Origin: CAZVAO01 sp964625175 | Lineage (GTDB): Bacteria; Bacillota; UBA994; PWPR01 | Direction: 5' to 3' | NCBI GenBank assembly: GCA_964625175.1 | Contig: CAZVAO010000013.1 | Coordinates: forward strand, 1 to 28,308 | Length of the DNA stretch: 28,308 bases | Part shown: positions 25,816-28,308 of the stretch, piece by piece | Position numbering within the stretch: the stretch's first letter is position 1 | How the letters are laid out: every line of letters begins with the position of its first letter | Position numbers and translations under genes: made by a program | Notes under the pieces: model-generated | The model's input: only the letters and a program-made list of their open reading frames with translations | The model's database searches: none | Told to the model about the DNA's origin: nothing

Positions 25816-25832
25816 GTTTGCAAAGTGCAAAC
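25816..25832. promoter_or_regulatory. Palindrome upstream of selU
   Basis: GTTTGCA and TGCAAAC arms surround AAG, lying 25 bases before the selU ATG in the 72-base gap after the zinc-type ATPase gene. There is no T-run after it, so it is not a standard terminator. It could be an operator or an mRNA hairpin. Confidence 0.4.
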
Positions 25833-25857
25833 ATAGTAAAATTTAGGTGGGGATTCC

Positions 25858-26904
25858 ATGAATAATATAATCAATGTTACGGATGCTTTAAAGAGCAAAA
25901 ATTCAATACTCGTCGATGTGCGTACTCCGAAAGAATTCACAGAATTTCACATTCCTGGGGCCATCAATATCCCAATGATGAGTAATGAAGAACGACACCA
26001 AATCGGAATTGTCCATAAAGAACAGGGCAGTGTAGCTGCACGCCGCCAAGGCTTTCGTTTAATCGCAGCAAATTTGCCGACCATTGTTGATGCATTTATA
26101 GAGATCTCGCAGCAGGGGCTTCCCATTATTTATTGCGCAAGAGGTGGGATGCGCAGTCAGAGCATCTCTCAGTTACTCAGTTTAGTCAAAGTAAAGCATT
26201 TACTGATGCAAGGCGGTTACAAAGCCTATCGCAGACTGGTTGTGGATACTTTGGATCAAATGACCGACCAAAAAATCGTCGTATTGCATGGACTGACCGG
26301 TGTCGGTAAAACACTGATCTTACATGAATTAATTGAACTGGGTGAACCCGTAATCGATATTGAGAGATTAGCGAATCATCGGGGTAGTGCGTTCGGCAGT
26401 GTTGGATTGGGCCATCAGCCTTCGCAGAAAATGTTTGAGAGTTGGCTCTATCAAGAGATTGAGAAACATCGCGATTCAGATTACCTGATTGTTGAGTGCG
26501 AAAGTCGCAGAACGGGACGGCTCAATTTACCCAATCGTTTTTTTGATTTAATGCAAGCGGGTTCGCACATCCTAGCTTATGCTTCATTAACGGATCGAAT
26601 TGATCGTATTAAATGTGAATATGGGTCCCAAAAAATTGACAGAGAAGAGCTCGCGTCAGCGATCAATCGCCTAGGATCAAAACTGGGTCGTTTGAAAGTG
26701 GACTATATGTTGGAGCAATTGCAGAGCAATAAGTTAGAACCGATTATTGAGATTCTCCTTGTTGATTACTATGATCCCTTATACGGTTATAGTGATCAAC
26801 CTGATGACCAATATCAGGCAAGTTTTGATGCTGATGATATTACTCAGGCTGCTCGCGCCATACAAGAATGGTGTAATACCCATGTAGGGAATGAAGGAGT
26901 GTAA
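25858..26904 (+). CDS. selU: tRNA 2-selenouridine synthase
   Basis: This 348-residue protein has an N-terminal rhodanese domain (DVRTPKEFTEFHIPGAINIP) with active-site Cys93 in YCARGGMRSQS. A P-loop domain follows, with GLTGVGKT at residues 145-152 and the family signature DIERLANHRGSAFG. This is the SelU/MnmH/YbbB architecture and length. The enzyme replaces sulfur with selenium at wobble 2-thiouridine of tRNAs for Lys, Glu and Gln, via a geranylated intermediate, using selenophosphate from SelD. It lies between the two ATPases that carry TGA codons. This shows selenium metabolism in the organism but does not by itself prove Sec decoding. RBS AGGTGGGG precedes the ATG. Confidence 0.95.
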   Translation: MNNIINVTDALKSKNSILVDVRTPKEFTEFHIPGAINIPMMSNEERHQIGIVHKEQGSVAARRQGFRLIAANLPTIVDAFIEISQQGLPIIYCARGGMRSQSISQLLSLVKVKHLLMQGGYKAYRRLVVDTLDQMTDQKIVVLHGLTGVGKTLILHELIELGEPVIDIERLANHRGSAFGSVGLGHQPSQKMFESWLYQEIEKHRDSDYLIVECESRRTGRLNLPNRFFDLMQAGSHILAYASLTDRIDRIKCEYGSQKIDREELASAINRLGSKLGRLKVDYMLEQLQSNKLEPIIEILLVDYYDPLYGYSDQPDDQYQASFDADDITQAARAIQEWCNTHVGNEGV

Positions 26905-26908
26905 ATTT

Positions 26909-28308
26909 GTGCGTAAAATAACACTTAAGGTACCTGATATGCATTGTGCAGCTTGTTCTGCACGTGTTGAAAAAGTCCTTCAGGGAATGAGTGGAGTAAG
27001 CAAAGCACATGTTAATATTGCCACGTTTAAAGGGGTAATTGAATATGATGAAAGCCGTGTCAATCCAGATCAGATGATGGATGCGATTCGAGAAGCGGGA
27101 TTTAACCCGGAAATTGTTCCTGAATTCACTAGTCAGGTGCGACAGGTATTTATGGTTGAAGGGATGACCTGAGCAGCGTGCGTTCAGACCGTAGAGAGAG
27201 TTCTCTCTGAGATGGATGGCGTTTCGGAAGTCGTCGTCAATATTGCCACAAACAAAGCAACCGTATTATATGACCCTGAAGTTACAAATTATTTAGCGAT
27301 GGCTGAAGTGGTTGATCAGGCAGGTTATCAACTCATGATGCCGCAAGAAGATGATGTCAGAATCGATGATGATGAGAAGCGGATCCTAAAAGCACGTAAA
27401 AATATGCAATGGGTATGGCTCTTTACTCTTCCGGTTGTGGTTTGGATGATTCCAGGTATGTTCTTGGGAATGGGACAAGGTTGGCCATGGCCTGCAGGAT
27501 TTGATATCGGTATGTTGCTCTTAGCGGGGGCTGTGCTAATCGGACCTGGTAGAGCGACGATTCAATCTGGATTTAAAACACTATGGCACCGTGCGCCGAG
27601 TATGGATACGTTAATAGCGTTAGGAACCAGCGCTGCCTATGCAACGGGAATTATCGGACTATTTATCATGATGCCCAGTTTTGCGGGGGTATCTGCTATG
27701 ATTATGGCCTTTCATCTCACCGGTCGTTATATTGAAATTAAAGCACGCGGTCGTGCGTCTCAGGCCATTAAGAAATTACTCGAACTGGGTGCTCGCTCGG
27801 CAATTCTTTTACAGGATGGTCATGAAATTGAAGTCCCAATAGAAGATGTTAATGTGGGCGATGTGATGGTGGTTCGACCTGGAACAAGAATTCCTACGGA
27901 TGGTGTGGTCATTTTTGGGTATTCTGCCGTTGATGAGTCCATGGTAACGGGGGAATCAATGCCTGTACAGCGCATCCTTGAAGATGAAGTAATTGGTGCA
28001 ACGATTAATCAGGAAGGGTTGCTGCATGTTCGTGCGACCCGAATCGGTCGTGATACGTTTCTGGCTCAAGTAGTCAAAATGGTGGAGGATGCCCAAGGCA
28101 CTAAAGTTCCAATTCAAGAGTTTGCAGATCGCGTAACTGGGATCTTTGTACCTGTAGTTATGGGAATCGCTCTCCTGACGTTAGCGCTCTGGCTGATCTT
28201 CCCAACACAAATGAGTAGCATTGTTTCTCAGGTTAATCTGGCTCTAGCAGGCATACTGCCTTGGACAGTTTCTAATAATCTGGGGGTAATTCCTCAAGCC
28301 ATCTATGC
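26909..28308 (+). CDS. copA: Copper-type P1B-ATPase (CopA-like), probable selenoprotein, truncated by window end
   Basis: I start at GTG 26909, nine bases after AAGGAG. ATG 26891 overlaps the end of selU. HMA domain 1 is normal (DMHCAACSA, Cys13 and Cys16). HMA domain 2 reads VEGMT-TGA-AACVQTVERVL, so TGA at 27170-27172 (residue 88) stands where relatives have the first Cys of GMTCAAC. After the TGA the same frame stays open to the window edge and encodes the pump: several membrane helices, the CopA motif MDTLIALGTSAAY, and the actuator VDESMVTGES. The CPC helix and catalytic domain lie beyond the edge. A 6-bp hairpin downstream fits a bSECIS. It probably exports Cu(I). Alternatives to Sec are a nonsense mutation or Cys insertion by a UGA-reading tRNA. 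Confidence 0.85.
27193..27208 (+). promoter_or_regulatory. Candidate bSECIS for the TGA at 27170
   Basis: AGAGAG (27193-27198) pairs with CTCTCT (27203-27208) around the loop AGTT, with a possible U-G pair extending it. The loop starts 26 bases after the TGA and has G in its second position, matching the bacterial SECIS model (loop start 16-37 bases away, G among the first two loop bases). Geometry is close to that in the zinc-type ATPase gene. Confidence 0.55.

Noticed and set aside
1..28308. Genome-wide reassignment of TGA to a sense codon
   Set aside because: The lactate dehydrogenase ends at a TGA in an ATGA overlap at a sensible length, and the in-frame TGAs are few and concentrated at metal-ligand positions.

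Overview
The window looks like chromosomal DNA from a Gram-positive anaerobe of the Bacillota (class Clostridia). The signs are a flavin-based electron-bifurcating lactate dehydrogenase/Etf cluster, many peptide and amino-acid salvage enzymes, strong AGGAGG-type ribosome binding sites and mid-range GC. I cannot name a genus from the sequence alone.

Layout. Positions 1-440 hold no gene, but carry two diverged copies of a structured repeat and two terminator-like hairpins. Positions 441-3983 (minus) are a lactate dehydrogenase-EtfB-EtfA operon. A lone cold-shock gene with its own promoter and terminator follows (minus). An S9 peptidase (plus) converges on a D-aminoacylase plus YczE/YitT-type membrane protein pair (minus). 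From 9541 to 16376 (plus) come an HD-domain protein, an uncharacterised 393-residue protein, a RocB-like M20 peptidase broken by an in-frame TGA, an M18 aminopeptidase and peptidase T. Next is a YtcJ-like amidohydrolase, then an RND efflux adaptor and pump.

The right end (22816-28308, plus) is the most interesting part. A CadC/SmtB-type ArsR repressor precedes a Zn/Cd/Pb-type P1B-ATPase, then tRNA 2-selenouridine synthase (selU/mnmH), then a Cu-type P1B-ATPase that runs off the window. Both ATPase reading frames are interrupted by TGA exactly at the first Cys of a heavy-metal-associated (HMA) CxxC motif. In each case a short hairpin with G in its apical loop begins the right distance downstream to be a bacterial SECIS element. 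The zinc-type ATPase has one more in-frame TGA in its His/Cys-rich leader. The simplest reading is that both pumps are selenoproteins with a Sec-x-x-Cys metal site. The neighbouring selU shows independently that the organism uses selenophosphate. Elsewhere TGA acts as a normal stop (the lactate dehydrogenase ends in an ATGA overlap), so the whole code is not reassigned.

A fourth in-frame TGA, in the M20 peptidase, has no well-placed hairpin and falls where the family has Gly as I recall it. It looks more like a nonsense mutation and is a useful internal contrast. Ordinary gene calling would split all three genes into fragments and miss most of the copper-type ATPase.
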